Origin: Numida meleagris
Lineage: Eukaryota; Chordata; Aves; Galliformes; Numididae
NCBI RefSeq assembly: GCF_002078875.1
Contig: NC_034412.1
Span: 10,905,866-10,969,865 of the forward strand
DNA length: 64,000 nt
Direction of reading: 5' to 3'
Shown here: one piece after another, positions 38,408 to 51,700 of the stretch
Numbering within the stretch: the first letter of the stretch is position 1
Layout of the letters: every line of letters starts with the position of its first letter
Translations under genes and position numbers: made by a program
The notes under the pieces: model-generated
Database searches by the model: none
Seen by the model: the letters and a program-made list of their open reading frames with translations, nothing else
What the model was told of the DNA's origin: nothing

Positions 38408-41400
38408 AAAGCAAGGAGAAAAGGAGTGAAGAAGGAAGAGAAGCAGAGGGCAACTGCTTTGTTCACAAAGAGGCAAAGTTGCTTCTGACAGATTCCTGGT
38501 GATACCAGGCAAAGTGTTTACTGGTAGGCCAAAAGTCATATACAAAAAGAAGAGCTAAACTCACCCAGCTGATGAAGACAATCTCTGGGTACACAGCACT
38601 CCTCCTCAGGAAGCAGCTTATGCCTAGGAGATGCTCTCTCTTTGGTGGGTCCACCCCTTCTGATTAGATGGGGACCACAGGTGCAAACCATTTGCCTGTG
38701 CTCCCTGGGCCAGCCACACCCCTCCCCCAGCTGCTCAATCACCAGTTCAAGCTATGACCCAACAGTTCCTCCACAGTAACTAACCACACTAATGCACTCA
38801 GTTGCAAAAAGGGAAAGACAGAACAACCCCTTGGAGTGAAGTTATTCACCTCTACATTGGAGTTACATCAGGCAGTGACACAAACGTTGAGCACCTGAAC
38901 AGCCATAGTAAAGACAGAAAAATATTCACATGCTCAACCTGAAGCATGAACTCGTGCATTTTTGCTTGATTAGCAGCCACACTCCCAGTCGAGAAGATGG
39001 GGGAAAAAAGCGCTATACCTACCCTCCCCAAAATCAAATCCACAGCAATGGGCAACATACACAAAGCTCCTTCATCTATGACATGGAAGACTGTAAGCTC
39101 TTCAGGTTTCCAGGAAAACTTCATCCCCGCAGCAAGAATCAGCTCTGCATCCAGAGATGTGTTTGACCTGCCTCCTATCTGCAAATCCACTGGACATCAG
39201 GCAAAGGCCATCTCCAGTGGCTTATGAAATAAGTCTGCCAAGATACTGCATGTGTCTGCTCTTCCCTGCTGAGGTTTTCCTTAGAGAAAAGCTTGGTTGG
39301 TTTGTTTGCTTAGCTTGTATACATAGATAGCAATTTCTTTAAGCCTTACTTTCCTTGATTGATGAGATCTCATTGTTTTCACTGCAGAAGCCTTGGGCTG
39401 CAATCAACCCAAACAGTATGAAAACCAGCATGCCCGAGCCTGAACGAATGAACAGCATTTGGAAGACCTTGCTTGCTTCCCCTTTGCCAGCTGTGCCATG
39501 GCATGGCCATGAGATGCAGAAGGATTTAGCTGCATCTCCTACCTGCACAGACAGACCATGCACACTAAGAAAGAAAAAAAGTCTGCCAAACATGACTGTT
39601 TAGAAAGCAGCAGGTACTCAGCTCTGCCTGGTGAATACATCCCTTCCCTCTTAGCTAGGGATATATCTTGCTATATCTAGCCCAGCTACAGTATTCCTTA
39701 ATCATTGTAGTATCATCTCACAAGCGACAAGTAGATACAAATGCAGACAATAGTGAAGATTCAAGGAAGATTCTGGGGCTCACACTGGCAGTACAGACAG
39801 CTACAAGTTACTTAAAACTCTCCAGCAGTTTTCCATCTCCGCCCTTGTCGCAGGCCTTCCAGAGAAAGGCAACACAACATTTTGAGCTTGTCGGCAGCGT
39901 TTCTAACTTGCAGCTGGTTTGACATTCAAATGGACTGCAGCAAGCATAGCACTTCAAGGTGGAAGAACCACATGTTGTACACATTCTTCCCTCATTCTAC
40001 AGAGTCTAACATATGTTAAGTGCAAAATGTTTTTTCATCTTCAACAGCTGTCCAGGGCAGGTTTCAGAGGTCACAGCAGGAACCAAGTACAGAAAGCATT
40101 CAGCCTACCACCTGCATGGGATCAGATACTGTTCTCTGCCCATCCACCAACCTTACCCTTGGAGATCCTGCCCAGGTGAACAGAGTAGGACATCAGGGGA
40201 AAGAAGGGCTGACTTTAATGAAGGAAGTTAGCAAGTCCAGGTGCAGACACAGGGTATATTTAGAGAAAGATGTGGGGGCTTGGGCAGCAATTTTGTTTTG
40301 TAAGGAAGAGCTGCCAGAAGAGAGGGTGGGCTGAAGGGGAAGAATAGCAGCATGGGTAGGAAAAGCAGAGTCTGAGAGATGCAAGAGGGTGCCTGTGCTC
40401 ACATCCAGGAGTCAAGGAGGACAAACAAGAGCACATCATTTTACATGTCTTAAAACTTAAAACCAGAAGAGATTTTGGTCATAAAATGAAATGAAGGCAA
40501 AGGAGGAGGTTTGGAGTGACTCAAGGTGGCAGGAAGCCAGTTGTGACTGAATCCCATGCCAGCAAGCAAGCTGGAGAAGGAAAACTATTTAGTCAGCAAG
40601 GTAGCAGAACTGGAAAAGTTTAGCACATTCAGCACAGCAGTGGGGTTTGAGACCCTCCAATTAAGAGAAGCAGAGGAAGCCAAGGCTGGAATGAGCCCAG
40701 TCTGGGCATTAACAAACATCACATTACACTGGAATGAGAAAGCAAGGGGGATCAGCAGTAGCAACCAAGATTACAGACAGCAAACAAAAAAAAGATGCTA
40801 CGTCAAGGCTTAGAGAAGCATCAACACCGAATGATGGCACATGCAGCCAACTGTCAGCAAGGGGGAAATAAAACACCACCAAAAAACAAAACCCACCAAA
40901 CCAGTAGCAACAGCAAGTGGGAAAAGCAGTGGGATTGTCTTCCAGCAGGAAGATGTTTTCCTGCCAGCACCAAGAAAGCACAAACTGGCAAACAGCTCCA
41001 AAATTAAATCATTTGCTGGAAACACCTACTGCTTCATCCTGAGTATTCTCCATTGCAAGAACTTCTAACAACAGTGCACCAGTGTGGTGCTCAGGGTGCC
41101 ACCCCCAAGGGGACAGCAGTGGGCAGAAGCCATGTTGGCCTGAGATTCTCCAGGTAGGCTGCTCTCAGACTCCCTCAAGGCAGGCAGCCTGTGGGCTCCA
41201 GCCACGCCAGCTCCCCCTTCCCTCCCATGCACACAAAGCACTGCAATCCTGGCACCTACATGCAGACACAAGCCACGTTCCCCATGTGGTGGGCTGCTTT
41301 CCTCTCCCTGCCCAGCACCCAGGCTTGCCACTGCTGCCTGCTGCTCCCCTACCTCTCTGCAGCACCATTCACCCCTTGGTTTTCCATTCATTCCTGCTTT

Positions 41401-44400
41401 CAGCTTCAATTCTGCACACCCACCCTGATGGAATAGGCTCCATCCCCACACAAGGCTGAGCACTCGCTCTGCCTTGCTGGTGTCGTGGCACAGGAGGGGA
41501 AATCACCTCTGCTCAACCCCCTTGGCAGTGACCATGAAAAGCCATCATTAAACACCGGCAGCCTCCCGAGGCCACACGAGGTTGTGCATGTCCCTCTGCC
41601 CTCTCCTGGCTGGAATAAGAAATGTCGAGCTTGTTTTTCTTTTCCCCCCATCCCACAGTTATTTACAGCACAAGCTTGTACCTAGAAGTAGATATTTACA
41701 CTTACGGCTTACTTTAACCATCCTGGAAAAATTGTGGGCACGTACAGCGCACGTATTTTATGCCTCTAAGCATATCAGCATTACTCAAATGCCTTCCTAA
41801 TAGATCACGTTCGCACTCATGGTAAGAGCCTTACATAAGTTATGACACCCGTGGATCAGCGACAAGGAGCACATACAGCAGCTTGCACTCAGCCAGGCAC
41901 GCAGCTGCTCCAAGTGCACCCCTTATTCTCTAGCCAGCATCTTTCAGCACACATCCCAGATCTAAGGCAGTGCCAGTCAGCTTTGAAAAAGGCTCTGCTT
42001 GGCAGCTAGGGTCAGAAGACACAGTGAAAGTCACCTGTTTATGCTCTCTTCAGCAATTCTTATTTCCATGTGCATATTTTTGGGTGGGTCACATAAGGTC
42101 TTTGTTCTGGTCTGGGTACACCGGGTCCAGCTTTTTGCAGGAGCTGAGTATGCCAGGTGCTCCAGGTGTCAGGCAGTCTAAATCATTGTCTTTTGTAATA
42201 CTTAAAGGATGAACACTGCCTTTCTTCAGGCACTTCTACAAATGTCTGCCTAAGCAGCTTCATTCCAAATCCATGCCGGGATAACCCTGCCAGAGATGGG
42301 ATCAGGACACAGATCACACCACCCAGCTCTCCCACAACAGTGGGCAAGATGACCTGCCTCTATCTGAGAGGCCAGCAAACACTATCCATTTCTCTTACTG
42401 GGCTGGATCATTCTCTTTGCTGCTCCGCTTTATATCCACATCGCATTCCAGTCCCCTCAGACGCACACTTTGTGAGAATTCAGACAAATCAAATACAGCA
42501 GCCTCTCCCCCCACACCACTCATTAGCTGACTTCACCTATGAATGGTGTGAAAACAGGAGACCATAGCTGCAATGCCAGTGGGAACCCAGCCCTACTACA
42601 CATGTGTATTTATTCAAATGTAAAGATACCGCTGTAAACAGAGCTCCAAATGCTACAGATGCACAAGGGGGCAATCACCCATTATTTCTGCCTGATCCTG
42701 GCCTTGCAATCCCCATCCTGATTAAATTACTGGGGGCAGGATTAACAGCAAGATAATCGGATGCAGTGTCTAATCCAGATAACTCAGCTTTACTGGATCT
42801 CACAACACAGGACTTCACTGGCCACCCAACCAGGGCATTCCAAAGTGTTACATCTCATTCCCACCACTTAAAGGATTTAGGCTTCCAAGAGACTTGATCA
42901 TAAGGGAAGGCTGAGGAAGATATTCCCAAATTCAGTCAGATGTTTTAACTTGCTTAACTGATGTGGCTCTGAGAGCTCCTTGGCCCAGGAGGGTTGTGGT
43001 TTCAGAGCAACAATTCGTCCAGGCATCTCACTATTTTGCAGCTGCAGAATCTCCATCTTCAGTTCTCAAAGTCTCAAGACCTCTGTCAGGAGCAGCTTTG
43101 CCTGTCCCAAGGCAGAGGCATGGCCCAGACAGCTATTTTTGGTCCCTTGTCCTGCCTGTAAGCTTTCCATTTCCTTGGCCTTCACCTTGCCAAACAATGC
43201 TTGTGCTTGTAGGAGGCTATGAGACCACCTTGAGAGGAAGATCCTGGAGAGGGGACAAGATCTGGAAGTGAGGATTGGCCTGTACTTGGAGAATTCCAAT
43301 ATCTGGAAAAAGGCAAGAGGTTTTAGCAGTTCTTATTGCCTATATTCACTGCTTCCCCATAGTTCAGACTGACCTTCCTTCCCATGTTTCTACAAGTTTG
43401 TCACTGGACAAAAGCCAGGAGCTCAGTGATGCTCTGAGAAGGGCCAGCTTTGGGCATCTGAACCTTGGCAAGCAGCCGCATCACACAGCAAGCAGGGCTT
43501 TGTTCAGCAGCAAAGTGGCCTGGATAGGGCACAAAGACAGAAAATGCATCTGATCTTCCAGCAAGTCCTGCATTGTTCTCAGACAGCATGAGAGGGCATT
43601 TTAAAAATCTATTCTGCAGACCCGCACAGCCTGAACTCCTGTTCTGCTTGAAAAATGAATCACTTGGAGGCTTTCATCACCTTATCAAAGTGCCTAGCAG
43701 CCCCTGCGTGCCCTCCCATAAAGAGCTGTCCTTGAGCAAAGCTGCTTTTTAGTGAGGCCTTGTGCTGTTCTCACGAGAATGTCGGACACCTCCAGGTGTC
43801 CCTCAAACAGGTATCTATCAATAGTTGCAGCTCAGATTTTCCCGAGCTGCTCACAGAAAATAGACTGCTGGCATCTGACTTCTGTGAATCACATTTCTAA
43901 CATGCCCTTCAAACAGAAGAGATGTCTAGATTACATTTCTGATGCTGCATAACTATGCGGGTCCAGCTTATCTCCAATTACAAGGGCAAACAGGGAGAAG
44001 TGGACTGGGAAGGAAGAAGCTGAGCAGAGAGCAGGTGAAAATATGTTGCTGGCTGCCATCAGTTCACGCTTACTGCCAAAAGCAAGGTCATGTAGTACTA
44101 TCTTTCTGCATTGTTAAAATATGAAAGGTAAAAGGGCACTATCGTTTCAGGAAGACCGCATGAAACAATCTTATCTCCCACCAGTGGCAATGGCTTGTTA
44201 CCTGAGATAACCAAATCCTCTAGCAACGATGAAAATTCACGAGATCTAGAGTATCGCTGCTGCTTTAGCCCATTTCCATATGAAAATCAACAGCCTTCAT
44301 TCACTCAGCATCAGGGATAGCAAATAGGAACAGCAGCTGGTTGGAGTCAGACCTGAGACATTCACATTTGCAGTGAAACCGTTCATCATGCATTTATACA

Positions 44401-45395
44401 CATTGGTTATAAGAGATCATACCAAAGAGCACTCCCTGCCATTAGATGTTCAGATTCATCCAGCAGAGAAAATTCCATTCCCTGACCTGTAACAGGAACC
44501 AGTATGATACATGTCCAGTAAGTTAAAAATTCACACAAAAGTGTCTAAAGACAACTACCAGAGCCTGATCGGAGGAATGGAACAGGAGGAAGAAAGCGGT
44601 GGTTTTTCTTTTCATAATCTAGCCTGGAAACTGATTCCTGCCTGTTTTCACTGATGTGCTCTTCAGGCTGAGCAGAGAGCAACGACAATGTGTCTGCCAC
44701 CTGTGGTGAAGATACATCTGAAATTCTTCTTTCAGAACCACGAAACCTCCCTGGCACTTGGTGGATTTACCTCTTTGGGGTCAGTGAAGATGGATGGTAT
44801 AATCATATCCCTTAGCTATGTTCATAGGCAAGCAGAGATGGAGCAGCATAATGATGTTCTAAACACCTCTCAAGAGCAGGACAATGGCTTAAAAGTAATT
44901 ACGTGAGCTGGAAGAAATTGCTTTTCAAGGCTATTTTTCTTTCTTTGGAAAGGTGCAGAAATGAGGCAGTGCTGCGTGAGAAGGAAGGCCTTTAAAATGC
45001 TGTAAGCAAAGATCAGGTTGCAGCATGCTGATGCACCATAGAGCACACTGTTGCACAATTTGTGCTTTTAACACACCAGAAACTTTGTGTAGGCATTAAG
45101 GACTTTGAGATCAGAGTCCAAGACACTCACATCCTCTGCGAAGGAGGAGAGGCACCTCTCCACAAGATTCTCTAGACGCACATTGTGCCACAGATAAGCC
45201 ACAGCTTTTCACTCATTTCAAGAAGCAATCTATTAGAGAAATAGTGACAGAAACACCACCTTTCCCTGCTGGCTGTGCTCAGCCAGGAAAGCATCAGAGC
45301 CCTGCCAGCAAACAGCACAACTGGCAGCACAAGACATGGACTGGGAGCAGGTCAGATCAGTGCCATAAAGCATCCAACTGCACCAGTATCTGTAT

Positions 45396-45414
45396 CACAC
45401 CACCACCACCACCT
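45396..45414. repeat. (CAC)n short tandem repeat
   Basis: About six CAC/ACC trinucleotide units on the plus strand. This short simple repeat produces a poly-His-like stretch in one chance frame. Confidence 0.85.
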
Positions 45415-47271
45415 CCTAACACACCATTCCCCTCCACATTGTGAGGAAAGGTGTGAGGCATAGGTCTGCCACTGCTGAGCAGCAATAGAATGTGCTGCAA
45501 ATAATTTTGAGCTTAGAGATCCTGGACTGGAAAGAGCCATTTCTCTCTACAGAGGAAGGAGGGTCTTCTGCCCATCAGCTCAACCAAACTCTGCTTGGCT
45601 GTTCTTGGAGATTCAACAGCAAGTCCTCACAGCTCATCAAAAGGAAACCTAGCATAATTTAGGGATCATCTTTTGTTGCTGTTCTTTGGTACAGCACCTT
45701 TTCCTGCTTGCAATCTTACAATTCTGCAGATGCCACCAGAATCACACACGAGGAGACTGATGCAAGTTCATCCACCTGCACTCACCTGGGCACACAGAGT
45801 GCTCAGCATTGTTCTCACATCCAACTCACCTGCCATCAGCATGCAGGCTATACGTTCCTCACGTGAGGTCTAACCAAGCTGCTAAATTTGTTTGAATGAA
45901 CACACTCTTCCACAATATATCCTTTCTCTACAGCTTGACTGCATTCCTCCTCATAGACAAAGAGGTGTAGACACTGATGGCCAAGAAAACATTATCAAGA
46001 GCTTCAGATATACCTTAAGCCCAGCAGCATTTCTAGGGCTACTGCCTTCAGCATCAGGCAACAGCTACACCTCCTGCTGCTCAGCTCTTCAACCAAAACC
46101 TCTCCAAACAGCACCTCCTGTGGGACACTCACACCAAGAACCTCTCCTTGTTACTACTTGGAGTAGTAACAAAAGGAAAAGGCAGGCAGCAGGATTCTTA
46201 ATGCTTAGGTTCCTTCAACATTTGCCTCTCCACACACCCCAGCCCCCACCATAGCTGTGCAAACTCCAGCCTCTCCTCACTCACCTCACAAGTTTGCTTA
46301 CAACTTCGCTATAGTTGAAGGGAAAGGAGAAAGCACACACGTACCCTGCAACGTGGCATTGCAGATCCTGCCACAGCACAGCTCAGAGTTCAGCCCCACC
46401 ATGATGCCTCCCTACCCACATGCACTCAGGGAGCCAGGCCCAGGCTGCAAGGCCTCACCTGACCTCACACACAGAGTCACGCTAATCCCACCCAAAGGCT
46501 CACTTACCTCACAGTCCATCACCAGCCTTCCCTGGGAGCAGAGACCCAGCAGCACAGCCTTCCTCTCCTCCTTTCTGCCTTGCCTCTCCCAAATGGCTGC
46601 TAATGCAGATGGCCCTCACCTGTGCTGCGGGCCAGAGCCATGTGGGCCCTGCTACAAACCTGCCCAGACATGTACCAAAGGGCCACATAGCAAGATAAGA
46701 AAGCTGAGGGATTTTCTCCTATCCCACTTTTTTTGTGTGTTAAGGAGGGGGAAGGAGGTCAGTGCTGTTCAGTCAATGCTGTAATTACTCTAGCTTGCAG
46801 ATGGAGTAAGAAACTGATCCCAGACCCTCAGGGCCTGTGTGACATAACAGCGGTCCCCCTCCATGCGTCATCTGTGTGTTCAGAGCAAATGAACTGGCAT
46901 TTAGCATGAGCAAATTCCAGATCTGGAGCTCCCATCAATCTGTGAGCAGCAGGTGCAGGCTCCTGGGCTACCAGGTCCAGCCTCAGGCTGGTCAGTGAAT
47001 TACAGTGTCACACGGAGCACAGGGTGGCCAGGAGCCACACAGAAGGATATAGTACCCATGCACTAATCCTGTCCATGAACAGGGTCAGGACAGAGATGCT
47101 TTGATTGGCATCAAGACTGGTTCTGCAGGCACTAAGTAGGTGGGGGGTGACAGAACCCAGCTGCCTGTGTCCTAATCTGCACTCAAGAGCGTGAACAACC
47201 CACACCTGGCTCCTAAAGAGAGGTGTTATTTTGCTAGTTTCACCTGGTGCTCCCCTCTCCAGTTTCCACAA

Positions 47272-47320
47272 TTTTTTTTTTTTTTTAACATATGTAAACC
47301 GCAAAAAAAAAAAAAAAAAA
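47272..47320. repeat. T15 and A18 runs in inverted orientation
   Basis: Fifteen T (47272-47286), a 16-base spacer containing ACATATGT, then eighteen A (47303-47320). The two runs are complementary and could pair. A pair of homopolymer tracts of this kind is often length-variable or poorly assembled. Confidence 0.9.
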
Positions 47321-48173
47321 GTGACAGGAAATGTTGGGAATCATTTAGCAAATAGAGCAATCAATCTCACTTCTTTGCTCATTTGAGCAGGCGTGCTCTC
47401 TGGTGAGTACCACTGTTTGCATAAGGAACATTAGAGCTGCACTTAGCAGTTTCAGCTGCTGCAGTTCCCACTATTGATTGCTACCATTCAAACCCAGCTC
47501 TAATGCATGTCAGCAGACATAAGCTGGGAGGCAGCTATGTGCCCACTGGGAGCAATGATATATTATCATTCTCTTCAAACGAACCTGGAGAAATACTAGA
47601 TATATTTAACAGAAATTCCTGGCTCTACCTATGTGCTAGGGAATTTCAGTGGTTGCAGAAGTACAAATCAACATAATCTGTGACTAGAACGAAAATCAGG
47701 TACTAAAAGTGAGTTATGCATACAGGTGACCATTCTACAAGCACATTCAGGAATTTGTGTTGCTATTCTCTCCCCTCTCCTTTTGCATTTAGGCTGGCAA
47801 ATGTGGGTGCTTGCTGAAGCACTGCATGTTAAACAGAGCAGAGCAGGGATTGTCACCATGGCCCTCAAAATAACATTTGATCTTGCCAGGCATGTGAAAG
47901 GACAAGGCCATAGGCAGACAGTGCTAGGCTATTCCCAGTAAGAACTGGGAGACTGCAGCACTGCTGTGAGCCTTTGTTCTTGTTTAGATCTGTAAGCAGA
48001 GTGGATATTTCCAAGCTGGCAAATGTCATGCAGTCAAGAGATACCTGAGCTGGCACTAAAAGAGCTCTTCTCAGAAACAGAAGCTGCATGTGGTCTAATT
48101 AGTGCCACTAAAGGGAAGAGCAAATCAGTGTGGGGAGAGCAGCACCAGCAAGTTGCTCTGGCTACTGGTCCCA

Positions 48174-48194
48174 CGCTGAGCTGAGCTGAGCTGG
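48174..48194. repeat. (GCTGA)n short tandem repeat
   Basis: About four units of GCTGA in a row. The sequence resembles immunoglobulin switch-type pentamers but is too short and isolated to mean more than a simple repeat. Confidence 0.85.
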
Positions 48195-48704
48195 CACATG
48201 GGCTCATTCTTGGTAGGGGCCATGCTGTTGGAAAACGCACTGTGTTACACAGGAGGCAGCTGGATGTGGTTAGCTCAGTTCTATGTGATAAATCAGACCC
48301 ACCCCAGCAACTAATAAAGTGCACCAATTTGTAACCCCCTCAGCTTTGTGCAGAGATGTGTTTAAGGCATACGCAGCTATAAATGCAGAAATAAAAGGAG
48401 AGCAGTTGACAGGATTGGGCCACTGGGACAGCCGGGCCCAAATGGACATCATCACCCCAACCTCCTGTCTGCTGTGCCTAACACTTCCAGCCCACAGCTG
48501 AGATCTGCCTGTGCCTGTGTGTGAAAAGGCAAACCAGGCAGAAGCTGCCCCACAAATGCCATAAAGATCCCTGGCACATTGCATAGGAACTGCCTGACAT
48601 GCCTTGCTCTTGCACTGCTGCACTGTACTGTCTTCCTAACATTTTTAGACAGAAGTACCAAGGTGGGAGACATCCCCTGCTGGGATCTCCATCTCCTATT
48701 CAGG

Positions 48705-48730
48705 AGAACTTCCCATCAGAACTTCCCATG
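48705..48730. repeat. 13-bp tandem duplication
   Basis: AGAACTTCCCATC at 48705-48717 is followed directly by AGAACTTCCCATG at 48718-48730, differing only in the last base. Confidence 0.85.
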
Positions 48731-51700
48731 CTGGAAGATTGACCCAATTTTCCCCATAGCTCACTTTAACTTGGGAGAGCGTGACTTGTGCGTGCTGGAC
48801 CAGCATGCCCTGGCAGCCCTGCAGCACCACATATCAGAAGAACAAGCCAGCACTTCTGAATTATTTATGCCAACTCACATGAACTTGTGTTTCTCCTCCT
48901 CTTCTGCACCACGATGTTTGCCACTCTGTGAATAAGCTGGTGAGACAGACAACACAGACGATGAGGCTGTGGATGACTATAACAGAATGTAGATGTATTT
49001 ATCCAGCTTCTTTGAGCAGCACTTTATTTCCTTTTAGTTCATTATTTTAACAGAACACCTCTACATGCTTATTTAAAGATGTCTGGGGGGGACTGGGTGC
49101 AATATAGAAACAGACTGAGGGGCAGTTGGACAGCATCTGCTTTGCAGCCCTCCTGGCACGCTGGGTTTCACATTGTCTTCAGTGTGTGCTTTGATGCCGA
49201 GTAGAGCCATACCTGAGTACAGCTTCCCTTGGGTGAGGAGCAATTGCAGAAGAAGCCTTGTACTACTGGCCAGGTAACATATGTCTAGGTGTACTTACTA
49301 GTCCTTCAGTCCCAGTGAGTTGATGGCACTCAACGCTGCTAGGGGCAGTTTCTACAGCAGTTCCTTTAACTGATGGGCTCATGTTTTTTCTAGACGCTTT
49401 CTAAAACAACTTCCCACCTTTGCTCCAGTTTTGCCATCAGTGGCTAACAAAATAACAACGAATGCAACACTGTGTACCCCAATTAGCATTAGACAAAGCC
49501 ATTGGCAAACAGAGAGATGCCAAATGGAGGTTTGGGCATTTTTGCACAGGTACTGGACAGCATGAGAGGTAGAGGGGAAACATGGCCTTCACAAAGACAC
49601 TGCGGTTGGCCCTCATTCCTTACTGCCTTGAGTGACATACATTGGTTTACAAGGATGCAAAGTAATTGTAAGACACAGTGGTTTGCATGCCCTGAGCACT
49701 TCCACACGAGGAAGGACACGAAGGAGCTGCTTGGCTCACTGCCAGTTTCCCTTGGGAGCTGTCTTTGCCAACTGAGACCCAGCCTCTCTTCTTGGAAGCT
49801 CCACCAATGGAGTCTTGTCATAGAAGCAGCTACAGTCACTGCAGCTTTGGCAGTGTTAGGGAGATTTGGGGTCAGAGCGAGGGCACAATGTGTCCTTACC
49901 CACTCACTCCAGCTCCTCTGTTGTCCATGCCAGGGGAATGCTAACAGAGCCCCAGACTCCCTTCTATTAGAATTGGCTATTAACATACAGTGTGAATGAG
50001 CCCTGGCACAGAGGAGGCAGGAGGACACAAGGTCATTCATCCTTCAGGATGAATCCCCATTCCTTTCTTCACGCTGTTCTGTTGAGAATTGGTTGAACAG
50101 ATCAGATCCTTTCCCAGTCCTGCCAATATCATGGTAGGTTGTAAGAAAGGAGGAGTCCTGGAGATAAACAGAACCATTAGTTAAAGCATCTAACATCATA
50201 AGCTACATCTAAGATTTGTACTACCAAGGCAGACAGAAGCAGATCACCTCCCTCCTCATCACCTCCCAAAAAGAAAGCTGAAACAAGGGGATCAGAGAGG
50301 ATGAGAGCTGGGGACAAAAGTGACTGCTGTTTGGCATCAGCTTCTACCTTGCTTAAGACTTGAAAATCACTTATTGTATCTTCAAATGGCTTCCCTGTGC
50401 CCAGCAAGGCCTCAGCAACATCTTGAGTGCAAAAATCTGAGGGGGAGAGACAAGGCCAAGTGAATCTGAAAGGAGCCTGATGTATGTGTATGCACCCACA
50501 TCACTGCTTAGCAAATCAGGCTGTCTGTGAGTGAACGAGTGCGTGTTCCTCTACCACAGAAGGTCAGTAAGATAAAAATAACCCCCAAAAGCCTACATTC
50601 AGCTTGGAAGCACACTGCTGAGCCAGGGACAAAGATAATAGGAAAAAACACAATAGTTCCTCAGATGAGCCCTAAAATAATAGATTACAAATGGGAAATA
50701 GGGGAGGAGAAGGGATGGAGGGCTATTTTGTCACTATTCTAAAAGCATTCAGAGGAAATAAATTGGGCTCCATTCGACAGACGGTTCTCAAAAGCCAAAA
50801 TGTGCTAAATATAAAGCTGAATTTCCCTAAATACAACACGTCAGCAAGAGCCCCTTGGCCAGCAGCTTTCTAGTATCTGCTATTTTGTGCACCCTACCAC
50901 CCCCATTCCCCACCCTCACCCCCTCATTTTTTAGCCTTTGCCCTATGATGGTTATCTTCCCTTCTGGAGAGTTTAATCAGGAGCTATTAGAGACAGCAAC
51001 TCTCTCAGCTGCATAATGTTAGAAGTCCATTAGCTCACCCCAAGCAAGCTGGCAGGAGGGAGATGATGTACTTGCTGATGTTGAACAAGCTATTTGCATG
51101 CTGAATATTTCTAATCACTGAGCAACGTCAGGAGAATCTGAACATCACTGCGCTCAGCTGCCCACTGACCTTTCCAACACACTCACTGTAACACAAAACA
51201 AGGTAGCAAAATGTATCCCATGCTGAACCTGCAAAAAGGGACAGACTGATTATTTTTTTAAGTCGCTTCTACATAACAACCATACAAATATTAACAAAAA
51301 AAATTGGAGGAATAATCATTAGCAAAGCCTATCTTCCCCCTTCCTTCTGCCATATTCACTTGCAGTAGGCATAGTTGCCAGCATTATGCATGGATTAATA
51401 AAATATAACAGACTGCTTACTTTGAATCTGATCAGAATCAACTTGATCCAGCAAAGAACACACACTATTTCAAGCATGTTTTAAAGTCCCAATGGACTTT
51501 ACTGGGATTTGAACTCTGTTCCGTGCACCTCTAGTCCCAACCACCACCTCCTGATCACTTTTCATTACCTAGCTGCAACCTGCATTCATCATTACCCAGC
51601 AAGCAGGTTGGTGAGACACCAAAATAAGCCTCTACAGAAATGTCTTCAGAAGATGAAGCTATGTGGAGCTGGTGTCAAAGCAACAGTCACAGCCTCAAAA

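Noticed and set aside
46257..46784. Plus-strand frame of 175 codons, Pro/Ser/His-rich
   Set aside because: Composition follows a C-rich stretch of DNA; no family resemblance.
48174..48194. GCTGA pentamers as an immunoglobulin switch-like sequence
   Set aside because: Only about four units, no immunoglobulin gene nearby; a chance simple repeat.
49023..49028. Minus-strand AATAAA as the MB21D2 poly(A) signal
   Set aside because: It is nearly 6 kb from the stop codon with no evidence of transcription between; hexamers of this kind are frequent by chance.
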